Assembly: GCF_029846635.1 (NCBI RefSeq)
Contig: NZ_JARVTG010000001.1
Span: 1,580,501-1,644,500 of the forward strand
Direction of reading: 5' to 3'
DNA length: 64,000 nucleotides
Origin: Pokkaliibacter sp. MBI-7
GTDB lineage: Bacteria > Pseudomonadota > Gammaproteobacteria > Pseudomonadales > Balneatricaceae
How positions within the stretch are numbered: position 1 is the stretch's first letter; each line of letters opens with the position of its first letter. Below the pieces are notes generated by a model. It searched no databases, was not told the origin of the DNA, and was given only the letters and a program-made list of their open reading frames with translations. Positions 18,322 through 26,986 of this stretch are shown here, in pieces. Position numbers and translations under genes: made by a program.

Positions 18322-19476
18322 ATGAAAAGAACACGTTTCCTCGCGAGTGCTTTATCTCTTGCCTCACTATTAACCGTCCACGCTTCCACCTTCGCCAATA
18401 CCGAGCCGTTCAAGCCGGAAGTCATGTCGGTGGAGAAGGCCATCTCACCCGGCCCCAACGTGCTGGTCAACGAAGCCAGCTGGGACGGTGCCAGCAAGAT
18501 TCACGTCTATGGTCAGGCTGACATGGCGTACAAGGGTCTGATGTCGCTGGGGTTGACCTCGCAATTCATCATTTCCAAAGACGGCAGCAAGGCATACGCC
18601 CTGTCTGACTATATGAAGCGCTACACCTACGGCCCCATCGAAAGCGTACTGCAGGTTTTCGATATCAAAACCCTGAGCCCGATTCAGGAAATCATCGTCC
18701 CCAACAAGATCGCCAAGGCCATCGGTATGACGGGGCTGATCGAAGCCAGTGCTGATGAAAAATACCTCTACCTGCAGAATGCCACACCCGCGACCTCGGT
18801 GACGGTAGTCGACCTGAGCGCAGGCAAGGTGCTGACCGAAGTGCCCACCCCCGGTTGCTATGGCATCTATCCCTCCCTGTCGGGCTATGCCTTCAGCACC
18901 CTGTGCGGCACCGGTCAGGCTCGCACCTACACGCTCACCGGTGATCAGTACAGCACCGCCACCTCCGACAAGTTCTTCGATGTCGACAGCGATGCGCTAT
19001 ATATCCACGCGCAGCGTACCAGCGCCGGTAAGCTGGTATTTACCTCGTTCAACGGCAACCTGTATCTGGTAGATGACAGCAGTGACACCTTCAAGCTGGC
19101 CGAGAAGATCGAAGTCAGCAAAGGTGTGGAAGGCAACTGGGCTCCCGGCGGTTATGCCATCAGTGCCTATAACAGCGCCAATGACGTGCTGTTCATGATC
19201 ATGCATCCGGATGCCTACGAAGGCAGTCACAAGGATGGTTCCAAGGAAATCTGGGCCTACAGCCTGAAAGAGCACAAGCTGATCAGCCGCTCCGCTGCCG
19301 AGCATCTGGTCGCCATTGCCGTCACCCAGGACAAGGAACCCAAAATCTTCGGCTCTAACGAAGATGAGGAAACCGCGGATGAGTACACCCTGAGCTCCGC
19401 TAAAGATTTCACCTTCACCAAGGCTGCCTCCGACAGCAAGGCAGGCTGGACCACTTCACTGCTGGTGACGCCATGA
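18322..19476 (+). CDS. aauB: TTQ amine dehydrogenase, large (beta-propeller) subunit
   Basis: Periplasmic heavy subunit of an aromatic amine / methylamine dehydrogenase, 384 aa. Signal peptide at residues 1-26 (ending TFANT). The mature part is a seven-bladed propeller of the MauB/AauB family with repeats such as SKDGSKAYALSDY, ASADEKYLYLQNA and the C-terminal SLKEHKLISRS region. With the small subunit it oxidises primary amines to aldehyde and ammonia and passes electrons to a soluble acceptor. First gene of a six-gene operon, behind a -24/-12 promoter candidate. The small subunit looks closer to the aromatic amine than to the methylamine enzyme, hence the name; substrate range is inferred. 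Confidence 0.87.
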   Translation: MKRTRFLASALSLASLLTVHASTFANTEPFKPEVMSVEKAISPGPNVLVNEASWDGASKIHVYGQADMAYKGLMSLGLTSQFIISKDGSKAYALSDYMKRYTYGPIESVLQVFDIKTLSPIQEIIVPNKIAKAIGMTGLIEASADEKYLYLQNATPATSVTVVDLSAGKVLTEVPTPGCYGIYPSLSGYAFSTLCGTGQARTYTLTGDQYSTATSDKFFDVDSDALYIHAQRTSAGKLVFTSFNGNLYLVDDSSDTFKLAEKIEVSKGVEGNWAPGGYAISAYNSANDVLFMIMHPDAYEGSHKDGSKEIWAYSLKEHKLISRSAAEHLVAIAVTQDKEPKIFGSNEDEETADEYTLSSAKDFTFTKAASDSKAGWTTSLLVTP

Positions 19477-20003
19477 GTGACGTACTACAGCTGTTCAGCC
19501 TGAGCTTCGTGGTCTTCACCCTGCTGCTGTTTCTGCGCGCCGCCCTGCACAAGGCCTTCGACCTGCTCGAGTTTCAGGGCTTCGTCGCTGACTACGATCT
19601 GCTGCCGGAAGCACTGGTGAAACCGGTCTCCTACCTGCTGATCACGCTGGAACTGCTGACCGTAGCCCTGCTGCTGTTCAGCGCCAGCCGCAGTCTGGGT
19701 CTGCTGCTGGCGGCAGCACTGCTGTGTCTGTATGGCGCGGCCATTCTGCTCAATCTGCGCCGCGGCCATACCCGCATCGAGTGCGGCTGTGGCGGCACAC
19801 CGCAACTGCTCAATCGCAACCTGTTGTTGCGTAACGCCGTGCTGGTGCTGCTGGCCCTGCTGCCTGTGGCGATCACGCCGTACGCCAGCGGCAGTATCGA
19901 TGTCGCCGTCGCGGTACTGGCCGGGGTGTGCCTGTGGGTGCTCTATGCCCTGCTGGAACAGATCAATGCCACTCACGCCGCCCTAACTTCAAAACGAGTC
20001 TGA
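19473..20003 (+). CDS. mauE: MauE-like membrane protein for amine dehydrogenase maturation
   Basis: Integral membrane protein of 176 aa with about five hydrophobic segments and a conserved Cys-Gly pair region (RIECGCGG near residue 100), as in MauE/AauE. MauE works with MauD and is needed for formation or export of the disulfide-rich small subunit. The ATG overlaps the aauB stop (ATGA), which shows translational coupling. Confidence 0.87.
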   Translation: MSDVLQLFSLSFVVFTLLLFLRAALHKAFDLLEFQGFVADYDLLPEALVKPVSYLLITLELLTVALLLFSASRSLGLLLAAALLCLYGAAILLNLRRGHTRIECGCGGTPQLLNRNLLLRNAVLVLLALLPVAITPYASGSIDVAVAVLAGVCLWVLYALLEQINATHAALTSKRV

Positions 20004-20012
20004 GGTAATCCC

Positions 20013-20603
20013 ATGACCGCACTGTATTTTGCGATTGCGTTCCTGTTTATCGCCGTCATTGGCCTGGGTATCGGCTTCTTCATCCTCGCCCGCCAGATCG
20101 GCATCCTGTTTGAACGGATTGCGCCCATGGGGGCACTGGTCAATGACTCCGGCCCACGGGTCGGCGATACCAGCCCCACCTTCGATCTGCCCAGCCTGAC
20201 CGGCGGCAAGGTGCTGATTGGCAAAGGTGCCAACCGTGCCAAACTGATTTTCTTCCTTTCCCCCACCTGCCCTGTATGCAAAAAACTGCTGCCCATCCTG
20301 CGCTCCGTGCGTGACAGCGAAGGCAACTGGCTGGATGTGGTACTCGCCAGTGATGGTGAAGCCGACAAGCACCAGCGCTTTATCAACCATACCGGCCTGA
20401 CCGACTTCCCCTACGTACTGTCTACCGAACTGGGTCTGGGCTATCGGGTATCCCGTCTGCCATTTGCGGTGCTGCTCGACAGCAATGGCGTGATCACCTC
20501 CAAAGGCCTGATCAACAGCCGCGAACAGCTGGAAAGCCTGTTCAATGCCCATGAGATGGGGGTGGGTTCCATTCAGGGTTATCTGGAAAACACCCAGGCC
20601 TGA
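20013..20603 (+). CDS. mauD: MauD-like thioredoxin-fold protein
   Basis: Membrane-anchored thioredoxin-like protein of 196 aa: one N-terminal membrane segment (about residues 3-27) and a periplasmic thioredoxin domain with active-site motif CPVC in FFLSPTCPVCKKLLP. MauD is thought to form or isomerise the six disulfides of the amine dehydrogenase small subunit, whose gene follows 37 bp downstream. Length is as usual for the family. Confidence 0.9.
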   Translation: MTALYFAIAFLFIAVIGLGIGFFILARQIGILFERIAPMGALVNDSGPRVGDTSPTFDLPSLTGGKVLIGKGANRAKLIFFLSPTCPVCKKLLPILRSVRDSEGNWLDVVLASDGEADKHQRFINHTGLTDFPYVLSTELGLGYRVSRLPFAVLLDSNGVITSKGLINSREQLESLFNAHEMGVGSIQGYLENTQA

Positions 20604-20640
20604 GCACGTTTAGCATGCTAAGCACACAGGAAGGACAACG

Positions 20641-21186
20641 ATGAACAGACTGCTTGATGCACTGATGACGCGCCTGGACAAACGGGCGGAAAACATGACC
20701 CGTCAGGTCGCACAGAAGAATGGCCGGCGCAGCTTTATCAGCAAGCTGGGGCTGCTGGTAGTCGGCAGTGGCGTACTACCGGTACTACCCTTTGATCGCA
20801 ACTTCGGCATGGCATATGCCGATGAGGAAAAGAAAGACCCCAATGACCCCGCCACCTGCGACTACTGGCGCTACTGCGCACTGGACGGCAATCTCTGCAA
20901 TGACTGTGGCGGCACCCTGACCAGCTGTCCACCGGGCGCTGAAGCCTCCAAGGTGTCGTGGGTCGGCACCTGCCGCAACCCCAATGATGGCAAGGACTAT
21001 CTGGTGTCGTACAACGACTGCTGCGGCAAGGCCATGTGCAACGGCACCTCCTGCGTCACCAGCGAACGCGAGCGCCCCGGTTATCGCATGGGATTACATA
21101 ACGACATCAACTGGTGCATGGCCAATACCTCCATGGGCTATCACTGCACCGTCGCCGTACTGGTAGGTATTGCCGACAATGCCTAA
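20641..21186 (+). CDS. aauA: TTQ amine dehydrogenase, small (catalytic) subunit
   Basis: Catalytic light subunit of 181 aa carrying the tryptophan-tryptophylquinone cofactor. A twin-arginine signal (GRRSFISKLG, residues 28-37) directs folded export. The two Trp that form TTQ are W107 (VSWVGT) and W158 (NDINWCMAN), 51 residues apart as in the methylamine enzyme. Twelve Cys remain in the mature part, enough for six disulfides. The wording NPNDGKDYL, GYRMGLHNDINWCM and RERPGY resembles aromatic amine dehydrogenase more than methylamine dehydrogenase. Translation signal: AGGAAGGA upstream of the ATG. Confidence 0.93.
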   Translation: MNRLLDALMTRLDKRAENMTRQVAQKNGRRSFISKLGLLVVGSGVLPVLPFDRNFGMAYADEEKKDPNDPATCDYWRYCALDGNLCNDCGGTLTSCPPGAEASKVSWVGTCRNPNDGKDYLVSYNDCCGKAMCNGTSCVTSERERPGYRMGLHNDINWCMANTSMGYHCTVAVLVGIADNA

Positions 21187-21637
21187 CTCCCTCAGCGCGA
21201 TGTTACTGGTCTCCGGCCTGCTGCTGGGTGCCTTGCCTGCCACTGCGGTGCATGCCGCCGAGGCGGGCAAGGCCCTGTTCGATCAACGCTGTGCTGCCTG
21301 CCATCAGGCTGCGGGGGTGGGGGCGCCGGGTCTGGCACCGCCACTGGTCGATGCCGCGCTGTGGCAGGGGCTGGGCAAACGGGCACAGGAGTATTTCTTC
21401 ACCGTGCTCAACTCCGGTCTGTCGGGCACCATCGAGGTGGATGGCGTAGGCTACTACGGGCTGGTGATGCCCACCCAGGCCGACCTCAGTGCCGAGCAGA
21501 TGGGCCAGCTGATGAACTATGTGCTCAACGACCTCAACCAGACCGGCACCACACTGGATGCCGGGGTGCTGGAGCAGGCCCGCGCGAATCCCCTGTCTCA
21601 TACCGATGTGAGGGCAATCAGAAAGGATGTGCACTAA
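21179..21637 (+). CDS. Periplasmic monohaem cytochrome c of the amine dehydrogenase operon
   Basis: Exported cytochrome c of 152 aa: signal peptide (about residues 1-27), haem-binding CAACH right after the cleavage site, and a likely axial Met in GLVMPTQ. Probably takes electrons from the amine dehydrogenase. The ATG at 21179 overlaps the aauA stop by 8 bp; an in-frame TTG at 21170 is less likely. The next cytochrome gene overlaps its end by 11 bp. Confidence 0.83.
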   Translation: MPNSLSAMLLVSGLLLGALPATAVHAAEAGKALFDQRCAACHQAAGVGAPGLAPPLVDAALWQGLGKRAQEYFFTVLNSGLSGTIEVDGVGYYGLVMPTQADLSAEQMGQLMNYVLNDLNQTGTTLDAGVLEQARANPLSHTDVRAIRKDVH

Positions 21638-22088
21638 GCGGATGGCGGCCCTGCTGCTGGGCCTGATACTGCTGGGAACGGGACAGGCTCAGGCCTCTCC
21701 CGATCTCGGCGCGAAAAACAACTTTATCCTGCGCTGTACCGGCTGCCATGGTCAGGACGGCTCCGGCAGCCTGGCCGGTGGCATTCCCGACTTTCGCGGC
21801 TTTGTCGCCTCCTTCAGTTTTACCCCGGCAGGCAGGCTGTATCTGATGCACGTTCCCGGCGTAGTCAGCGCCAGTCTGGATAACCGTGAGATTGCCGCCG
21901 TGATGAACTACGTCATGCATGAGTGGGGCGGCGACTCCTTTCATGCACGTCAGTACACGCCCTTTACCGAACAGGAAGTAGCCAGCCTGCAGCAGCAGGA
22001 GGTGAAAGATGTGGTGAAACTTCGGCGGGAGGTCGTCAAAGACCTGCAAGCGCAGGGACTGCCGGTAGCCCCCTACCCCTGGCCCTGA
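21627..22088 (+). CDS. Second monohaem cytochrome c of the amine dehydrogenase operon
   Basis: Exported protein of 153 aa with a signal peptide (about residues 1-23) and a single CTGCH haem site followed by GQDGSGSLAGGIPDF. The usual axial Met-Pro motif is absent; the corresponding stretch reads YLMHVPGVV, so the sixth ligand is unclear. The C-terminal 40 residues are charged and helical. Overlaps the preceding gene by 11 bp and closes the operon. It may be an electron carrier or a helper of cofactor maturation; no mauG-like dihaem gene is present here. Confidence 0.78.
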   Translation: MCTKRMAALLLGLILLGTGQAQASPDLGAKNNFILRCTGCHGQDGSGSLAGGIPDFRGFVASFSFTPAGRLYLMHVPGVVSASLDNREIAAVMNYVMHEWGGDSFHARQYTPFTEQEVASLQQQEVKDVVKLRREVVKDLQAQGLPVAPYPWP

Positions 22089-22224
22089 TGCCTGCTTTCG
22101 GTAACAGGTGTCCGCGCACCAGCACAGGCAGGATGTGTCGCGCCGGGTGATTACGGTATGCTGCCTTTTTGCTGTCCGGCCCATGGCCGGCGGGAAACTG
22201 ACTCAGCATGACCAAGAGTGACCC

Positions 22225-22851
22225 ATGGCCCGACGAAGCAAAGCCGATGCCCTTCTCACCCGCGACGCCATTCTCGATGCCGCCGAACAGGTGTGCATGG
22301 CACGCGGGATCTCGCAGATCACCATTTCCGACGTGGCCAGCGCCGCCGGCATCAGCCGCGGCGCGGTCTATGGCCACTTTGCAACCCGTCAGGATATCTG
22401 TCTGGCCATGTGTCAGCGTGCCTATGACAACAACCCGCTGCCCGAGGTCGACAATGATGCCCCGGCACTGCCGCAACTGCATGCACTGGCCATGCGTTAC
22501 TTCCGGCTCTGGCGCCAGCCCGGCTCAATGCGCCATGTGTGGGTAGTGCTGTATCAGAAGTGTGATAACACCGAAGAGAATCGTCCGCTGCTGTCGATCA
22601 AGCGCCAGCATGAAATCAAGGTGCTGGCCCTGACCGCCAGCGTACTGCGTCTGGCGGTAGCACGGGGCGAGCTGCCTGCCGATCTCAACATCACCCGCGC
22701 CAATTTCTACTTTCAGATGGTCACCGACGGCATCGGTTCACTGGATGAGTGGATTTTCACTGAAGACAAGGACTTCTGGCCGATGGCCGAAACCCTGCTG
22801 GCGACCTGTCTGGAAACCCTGCAGGTCGCCACCCATCTGCGCGGCCAGTAA
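22225..22851 (+). CDS. TetR/AcrR-family repressor
   Basis: DNA-binding regulator of 208 aa. N-terminal TetR helix-turn-helix at residues 10-55 (ISQITISDVASAAGISRGAV), C-terminal ligand-binding domain of AcrR-like type with a KVLALTASVLRLAVARGELP helix. It lies 136 bp behind the amine dehydrogenase operon on the same strand, with its own likely promoter. Neither target nor ligand is known; no efflux pump is adjacent. Confidence 0.83.
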   Translation: MARRSKADALLTRDAILDAAEQVCMARGISQITISDVASAAGISRGAVYGHFATRQDICLAMCQRAYDNNPLPEVDNDAPALPQLHALAMRYFRLWRQPGSMRHVWVVLYQKCDNTEENRPLLSIKRQHEIKVLALTASVLRLAVARGELPADLNITRANFYFQMVTDGIGSLDEWIFTEDKDFWPMAETLLATCLETLQVATHLRGQ

Positions 22852-22866
22852 CCACGCCGACAGGGC

Positions 22867-24213
22867 CTACTTACGCCGTCTGCGGCGGCGGTCAGGGTTG
22901 CCGGTACGCCCCTCTTCAAGGTGATCAATGAAGCGCAGCTTGCTGCCGCTTTTGGCACTGCCAGTGGTGCTGGCTGTGCCCTGCCCCATACCGGGAATTT
23001 TCTTCTGTTTGGGCTTCTTCGGCTTTTTGACAATCTGCCCACCGGCCACAGTTTCCGGCACCCGGTGGTCAGGTGCAAAGCCGGGTTCCTCACGGCGCTC
23101 GATAACATGGCCGATCAGCGTCTCAATGGTCGCCAGCTGTTCTACCTCGTCAGCACAGACCAGCGAAATGGCCGAGCCGCTGTTGCCTTTACGGCCGCTG
23201 CGGCCGATGCGGTGCACATAATCTTCGGCATTGACCGGCAGTTCGAGGTTGATCACCAGCGGCAAGTCATCCACATCCAGCCCCCGCGCCGCCACATCGG
23301 TCGCCAGCAGGATCTGCACCTCGCGCTGACGGAAGGCCTGCATGGCGCTCATCCGGCTGGCCTGCGATTTTTCCCCGTGGATGGCGCCGATGCTGAAACC
23401 CTGCGCACTCAGCAGTGCTTCCAGCTCATCAACACTCTTACGGGTTTTGACGAAAATCAGCAGCTGCGCCGCACTGTCGGTAGCACAGTGCTGGCCGATC
23501 AGGTGTTGCAGCAGCTCCTGCTTGCGCTTTTTATCCACCGGGATCAGCCATTGATTAAGGGTATCGGCCGCACTATTGGGCGCGGCTACTTCGACCCGCG
23601 CCGGATCACGCAGAATCACTCCGGCCATGGCCTTCACCCGCTCAGAGAACGTCGCGGAGAACAGCAGGGTCTGACGCTTGCGCGGCAGCGCGCAAAACAG
23701 CATGTCCAGCTCGTCGGCAAAGCCCAGATCCAGCATACGGTCGGCTTCATCCAGCACCAGAATCTGCAGCTGATCGAACTTCACCGCGTTATTGCGATAC
23801 AGATCAAGCAGCCGGCCCGGCGTCGCCACCAGAATGTCTGCACCCTTACGCAGTGCCATCATCTGCGGATTGATGCTGACCCCGCCGTAAACGGCGTAGC
23901 TGCGCAGTGACAGATGAGCACTGTAGCGCTGCACCGCCTGAAGGATTTGCTCCGCCAGCTCACGGGTAGGCGCCAGAATCAGTGCGCGCACGCTGTTACT
24001 GCGCGCGGCACTGCCTGTCATCAGCTGCTGCAGTATAGGCAGAGTGAAGGCGGCCGTTTTACCAGTGCCGGTCTGGGCCGCCGCAATCAGATCACGGCCT
24101 TTCAGCACCAGCGGAATGGCCTGTTCCTGTACCGCAGTGGCTTGCTGATAGTTCAGAGCCTCAAGGGTGCTGAGTAATTCGGGTAACAAGCCCAGTTCGC
24201 TAAAGCGGGTCAT
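22867..24213 (-). CDS. rhlE: DEAD-box RNA helicase RhlE
   Basis: ATP-dependent RNA helicase of 448 aa. Motifs in order: Q-motif region (YQQATAVQEQAIP), I AQTGTGKT, Ia PTRELAEQ, II DEAD, III SAT, V ATDVAARGLD, VI HRIGRSGR. The C-terminal tail (about residues 375-448) is basic and ends in a run of Arg/Lys, as in RhlE proteins that act in RNA turnover and ribosome assembly. It converges on the TetR gene with a 15-bp gap. Confidence 0.9.
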   Translation of the reverse strand: MTRFSELGLLPELLSTLEALNYQQATAVQEQAIPLVLKGRDLIAAAQTGTGKTAAFTLPILQQLMTGSAARSNSVRALILAPTRELAEQILQAVQRYSAHLSLRSYAVYGGVSINPQMMALRKGADILVATPGRLLDLYRNNAVKFDQLQILVLDEADRMLDLGFADELDMLFCALPRKRQTLLFSATFSERVKAMAGVILRDPARVEVAAPNSAADTLNQWLIPVDKKRKQELLQHLIGQHCATDSAAQLLIFVKTRKSVDELEALLSAQGFSIGAIHGEKSQASRMSAMQAFRQREVQILLATDVAARGLDVDDLPLVINLELPVNAEDYVHRIGRSGRKGNSGSAISLVCADEVEQLATIETLIGHVIERREEPGFAPDHRVPETVAGGQIVKKPKKPKQKKIPGMGQGTASTTGSAKSGSKLRFIDHLEEGRTGNPDRRRRRRK

Positions 24214-24406
24214 GACGGTTCCAATTGAAGAGGGATGGACAGCCGCAGAGCTGAAACGGCGAAGGGCGGCGTCAAAGCGGCGTATTTAGCCCCAAAGCAA
24301 CGCCACTCGCAATCTTCATGGCGGCGGCATGCTACCGCGCATCCATCTGCAGGCATTAAGTGTAGTTGCAAACCGCCACTTCTGCCGCGCCTGCACTGGC
24401 TGGCAG

Positions 24407-25336
24407 TCAGACGCTTATCAATGGACGAATGCCGTAGAAACGCCCCTGAGCAAACGCCTCGCAGGTAAAGTCGATAAAGCGGCGCACCGCCACCGAGGGC
24501 GCCATGCGGCTCGGGTAGACCAGATAATAGGGGTAGTCCTCGGCACTCCACTGGCTGAACACTCGCACCAGCCGCCCCTGAGCAATGGCATCACGTGCAC
24601 TGAACTCGGTCACCAGCCCGACGCCCAGCCCCTGACAACACAGCTGCACCGCCGACTCCATGGTGTTGCAGATCACTACAGGTTCGGGGGTAACGGTCAG
24701 CCGTGGCCCCTGCTCATGCTGCAGCTGCCACTGGTCAAACGGCAGATAGATCACCGCGTCATCAGCGAACGCTTCAGGTGTAGCCGGCAAAGGGTGGCGG
24801 GCCAGCCACTCCGGTGCGGCCACCAGAATACGCCGTACCCGCATATGCTGGGTCAGCTGTCTGGCCACCAGTGACTCATCACCCGGGTCGCCACCACGAA
24901 AGCCCACATCAATGCGCTCCTGCAGCAGATCGAGCTGGTCATTGTTCAGGCGAAGATCGAAGCGGGTGAGCGGGTAGCGCTCGCGAAACTCACGAATCAG
25001 GATCGGCATGATATGCGCCCCTGACGACAGTGGCGCGGTCAGGCGAATCAGGCCCTTTACCTGCTCGGCGAACACGGACAGCTGATTACGGGTGCGCTCC
25101 AGTGTTTCTACCAGCGTACAGGCATGGCGAAACAGCTCATCCCCAGCCGCCGTCAGCTGAAACTGGCGGGTGGTGCGCTGGATTAAACGCACACCATAAC
25201 GCTCCTCGAGCTGACGTAAATGCCCGGACAGGGTCGACTTGGCGACGCCAAGCACCTGCGCCGCGCGGGAGATGCCCTGATGCAGCACCATGGCATGAAA
25301 GGACAGTAGCCAGTCTGCTTCTTCTTTGATTTCCAT
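24407..25336 (-). CDS. LysR-family regulator
   Basis: Regulator of 309 aa: N-terminal winged helix (GISRAAQVLGVAKSTLSGHLRQLE) and a LysR substrate-binding domain of the CrgA/PecT-like class (RLTAPLSSGAHIMPILIREF). The ATG at 25336 has GGGAGG 9 bases upstream; the frame is open further to 25375 without a better start. Divergent from an EamA transporter; the shared region contains four ATGAAC/GTTCAT half-sites, a likely binding site for this protein. Confidence 0.87.
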   Translation of the reverse strand: MEIKEEADWLLSFHAMVLHQGISRAAQVLGVAKSTLSGHLRQLEERYGVRLIQRTTRQFQLTAAGDELFRHACTLVETLERTRNQLSVFAEQVKGLIRLTAPLSSGAHIMPILIREFRERYPLTRFDLRLNNDQLDLLQERIDVGFRGGDPGDESLVARQLTQHMRVRRILVAAPEWLARHPLPATPEAFADDAVIYLPFDQWQLQHEQGPRLTVTPEPVVICNTMESAVQLCCQGLGVGLVTEFSARDAIAQGRLVRVFSQWSAEDYPYYLVYPSRMAPSVAVRRFIDFTCEAFAQGRFYGIRPLISV

Positions 25337-25369
25337 ATGGGTAAACCTCCCGCTCCAATCACCACAACT

Positions 25370-25427
25370 GTTCATTCAAATGAACGTGAGGTTCATTTTA
25401 TGCCACTTCAGTCCACTTTATATGAAC
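25370..25427. promoter_or_regulatory. Operator candidate: repeated GTTCAT/ATGAAC half-sites
   Basis: GTTCATTCAAATGAAC (25370-25385) is a perfect dyad; further half-sites are GTTCAT at 25391-25396 and ATGAAC at 25422-25427. Four copies of one hexamer within 58 bp of a 129-bp divergent region suggest a binding site for the adjacent LysR regulator. Confidence 0.6.
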
Positions 25428-25465
25428 GATATAGTCCAACGACTGTTCTCTGCTGAGGTGACAAC

Positions 25466-26377
25466 ATGACAACCTCCTCTTCCCAGCAAGCGCTGTGGGC
25501 CATGTGCGGCGCCATGATGCTGTCCGGAATGATTGGCCTGCTGGTCAAAACCTCCCACATGGATGAAGTCTCCCTGACCTTCTTTCGCTGTCTGATCGGC
25601 TCAGCCGGGCTCTGGCTGTATTGCCGCTACAAAGGCTACCGCCTTCCCCGTGATCGCCGCAGCCTGCTGCTGACGGGCATTGCGGGCCTCTGCCTGGTAC
25701 TTAACTGGGTCTTCCTGTTTATGGCGTACCGCTACGTTCCGGTATCCGTCGCGACCGTCATCTACAACACCCAGCCATTCATGCTGTTGCTGGCCAGCGC
25801 CATGCTGACCGGTGAGCGTATCAGCCGCCGCAGCCTGCTGTGGATGGCCGTGGCCTTCGTCGGTGTGATTCTGGTGTCGGGTCTGCTGCATGATCAGCAG
25901 CAGGATGCGCCGTGGTGGCTGGGTGGTTATGCCCTGCTGGCCGCCGCGCTCTACACTGTCACCAGCCTGCTGACCCGCCAGGTCAGGGCGGTACCGGCAG
26001 CAGTGCAGGCAGCTACCCAGCTCTCCCTGTGTCTGCTGCCACTGGGCGCCTATGTGCTGCTGGCCGATGTGCACTGGGCCTCGGTGAACTGGCTCAGTGT
26101 CAGCCTGCTCGGCGTGCTCAACACCGTGGTGCAGTATCTGTGGCTGTACTTTGCCATTCAGTATCTGGCCATGGAGCGCCTGACCGTGCTGTCGTTTGTC
26201 TACCCGGCCACGGCGCTGGCGGTGGATATTCTCTACTTCCATGAGCACTTCAGCCTGTTGCAGCTCATCGGTATGGGGCTGATTGTGGTGGCCAATCTGG
26301 CGGTTTTGCTGAAAAAGCAGACAAGCCTGAGCAAGCCCATGGTCGCCTCTGCCCAGCCCGCGCAGAAAACCTGCTAA
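25466..26377 (+). CDS. EamA/DMT-family transporter
   Basis: Inner-membrane transporter of 303 aa with ten predicted hydrophobic segments in two EamA repeats (residues about 10-140 and 150-290). GAGGTGA precedes the start. Members export amino acids or other small metabolites; the substrate is unknown. Probably controlled by the divergent LysR regulator. The DUF2000 gene follows after 73 bp. Confidence 0.86.
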   Translation: MTTSSSQQALWAMCGAMMLSGMIGLLVKTSHMDEVSLTFFRCLIGSAGLWLYCRYKGYRLPRDRRSLLLTGIAGLCLVLNWVFLFMAYRYVPVSVATVIYNTQPFMLLLASAMLTGERISRRSLLWMAVAFVGVILVSGLLHDQQQDAPWWLGGYALLAAALYTVTSLLTRQVRAVPAAVQAATQLSLCLLPLGAYVLLADVHWASVNWLSVSLLGVLNTVVQYLWLYFAIQYLAMERLTVLSFVYPATALAVDILYFHEHFSLLQLIGMGLIVVANLAVLLKKQTSLSKPMVASAQPAQKTC

Positions 26378-26450
26378 AAGCGCAATTTCCTTCAATCCAG
26401 ACCACAGGCGCAGCGGTTAGGGTGACTGTCTTACCGTCAGGAGAAAGACC

Positions 26451-26858
26451 ATGTCCCACCGCTGCGTACTGATCATCAACCCTGCTCTGCCCACTGGCCT
26501 GATCGCCAACACCGCCGCCGTGCTGGCACTCGGTATCGGCAAGCTGCAACCCAGCATCAACGGCCCGCTGATTACCGACAGTGAAGGGCTGCTGCATCAG
26601 GGCATCACCCAGTTGCCGTTGCCCATTCTGGCAGCGGATGTCGAACGCCTGCACAGTCTGCGCCAGCAGGCCGCCGAGCTGGCGCCGGATTTACAGGTGG
26701 TGGATTTCTGTCAGGAAGCACAGACCGCCCGCAGCTACGAGCAGTACAGTGAACGCTTGCAGCAGGATGGCCGCCGCCTGACCTATCACGGTCTGCTGCT
26801 GTTCGGGCCGAAAGCGCTGGTGACCTCACTGTCAGGCAATCTGCCATTACTGAAATAA
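26451..26858 (+). CDS. DUF2000 family protein
   Basis: Small cytoplasmic protein of 135 aa matching the DUF2000 pattern: RCVLIINPALPTGLIANTAA at the start, GPLITDSEG in the middle, and the C-terminal YHGLLLFGPKALV. The family has a peptidyl-tRNA-hydrolase-like fold but no established function. It follows the EamA transporter on the same strand and may share its message. AGGAGAAAG precedes the start. Confidence 0.82.
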   Translation: MSHRCVLIINPALPTGLIANTAAVLALGIGKLQPSINGPLITDSEGLLHQGITQLPLPILAADVERLHSLRQQAAELAPDLQVVDFCQEAQTARSYEQYSERLQQDGRRLTYHGLLLFGPKALVTSLSGNLPLLK

Positions 26859-26936
26859 ACAGGCGCAGGGTCAGCGCATGCTCACCGCCTGCTATTGCCG
26901 GGCAGTAAAACCGAGGGGGAATAAAAGCGGAGGGCA

Positions 26937-26962
26937 GACAGCTGCACAGAAGGTCAGCTGTC
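26937..26962 (-). terminator. Stem-loop downstream of map
   Basis: GACAGCTG (26937-26944) pairs with CAGCTGTC (26955-26962), 25 bases beyond the map stop codon on the minus strand. A T-rich stretch follows only at some distance on that strand, so termination is plausible but not certain. The DUF2000 gene converges from the other side. Confidence 0.45.
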
Positions 26963-26986
26963 TCGGGTTATTACCTGCGAGAAGCC

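Noticed and set aside
20641..21186. Methylamine dehydrogenase small subunit (mauA)
   Set aside because: Both enzymes share the fold and cofactor, but the segments NPNDGKDYL and LHNDINWCMAN are nearer to the aromatic amine enzyme. The distinction is one of degree and substrate remains inferred.
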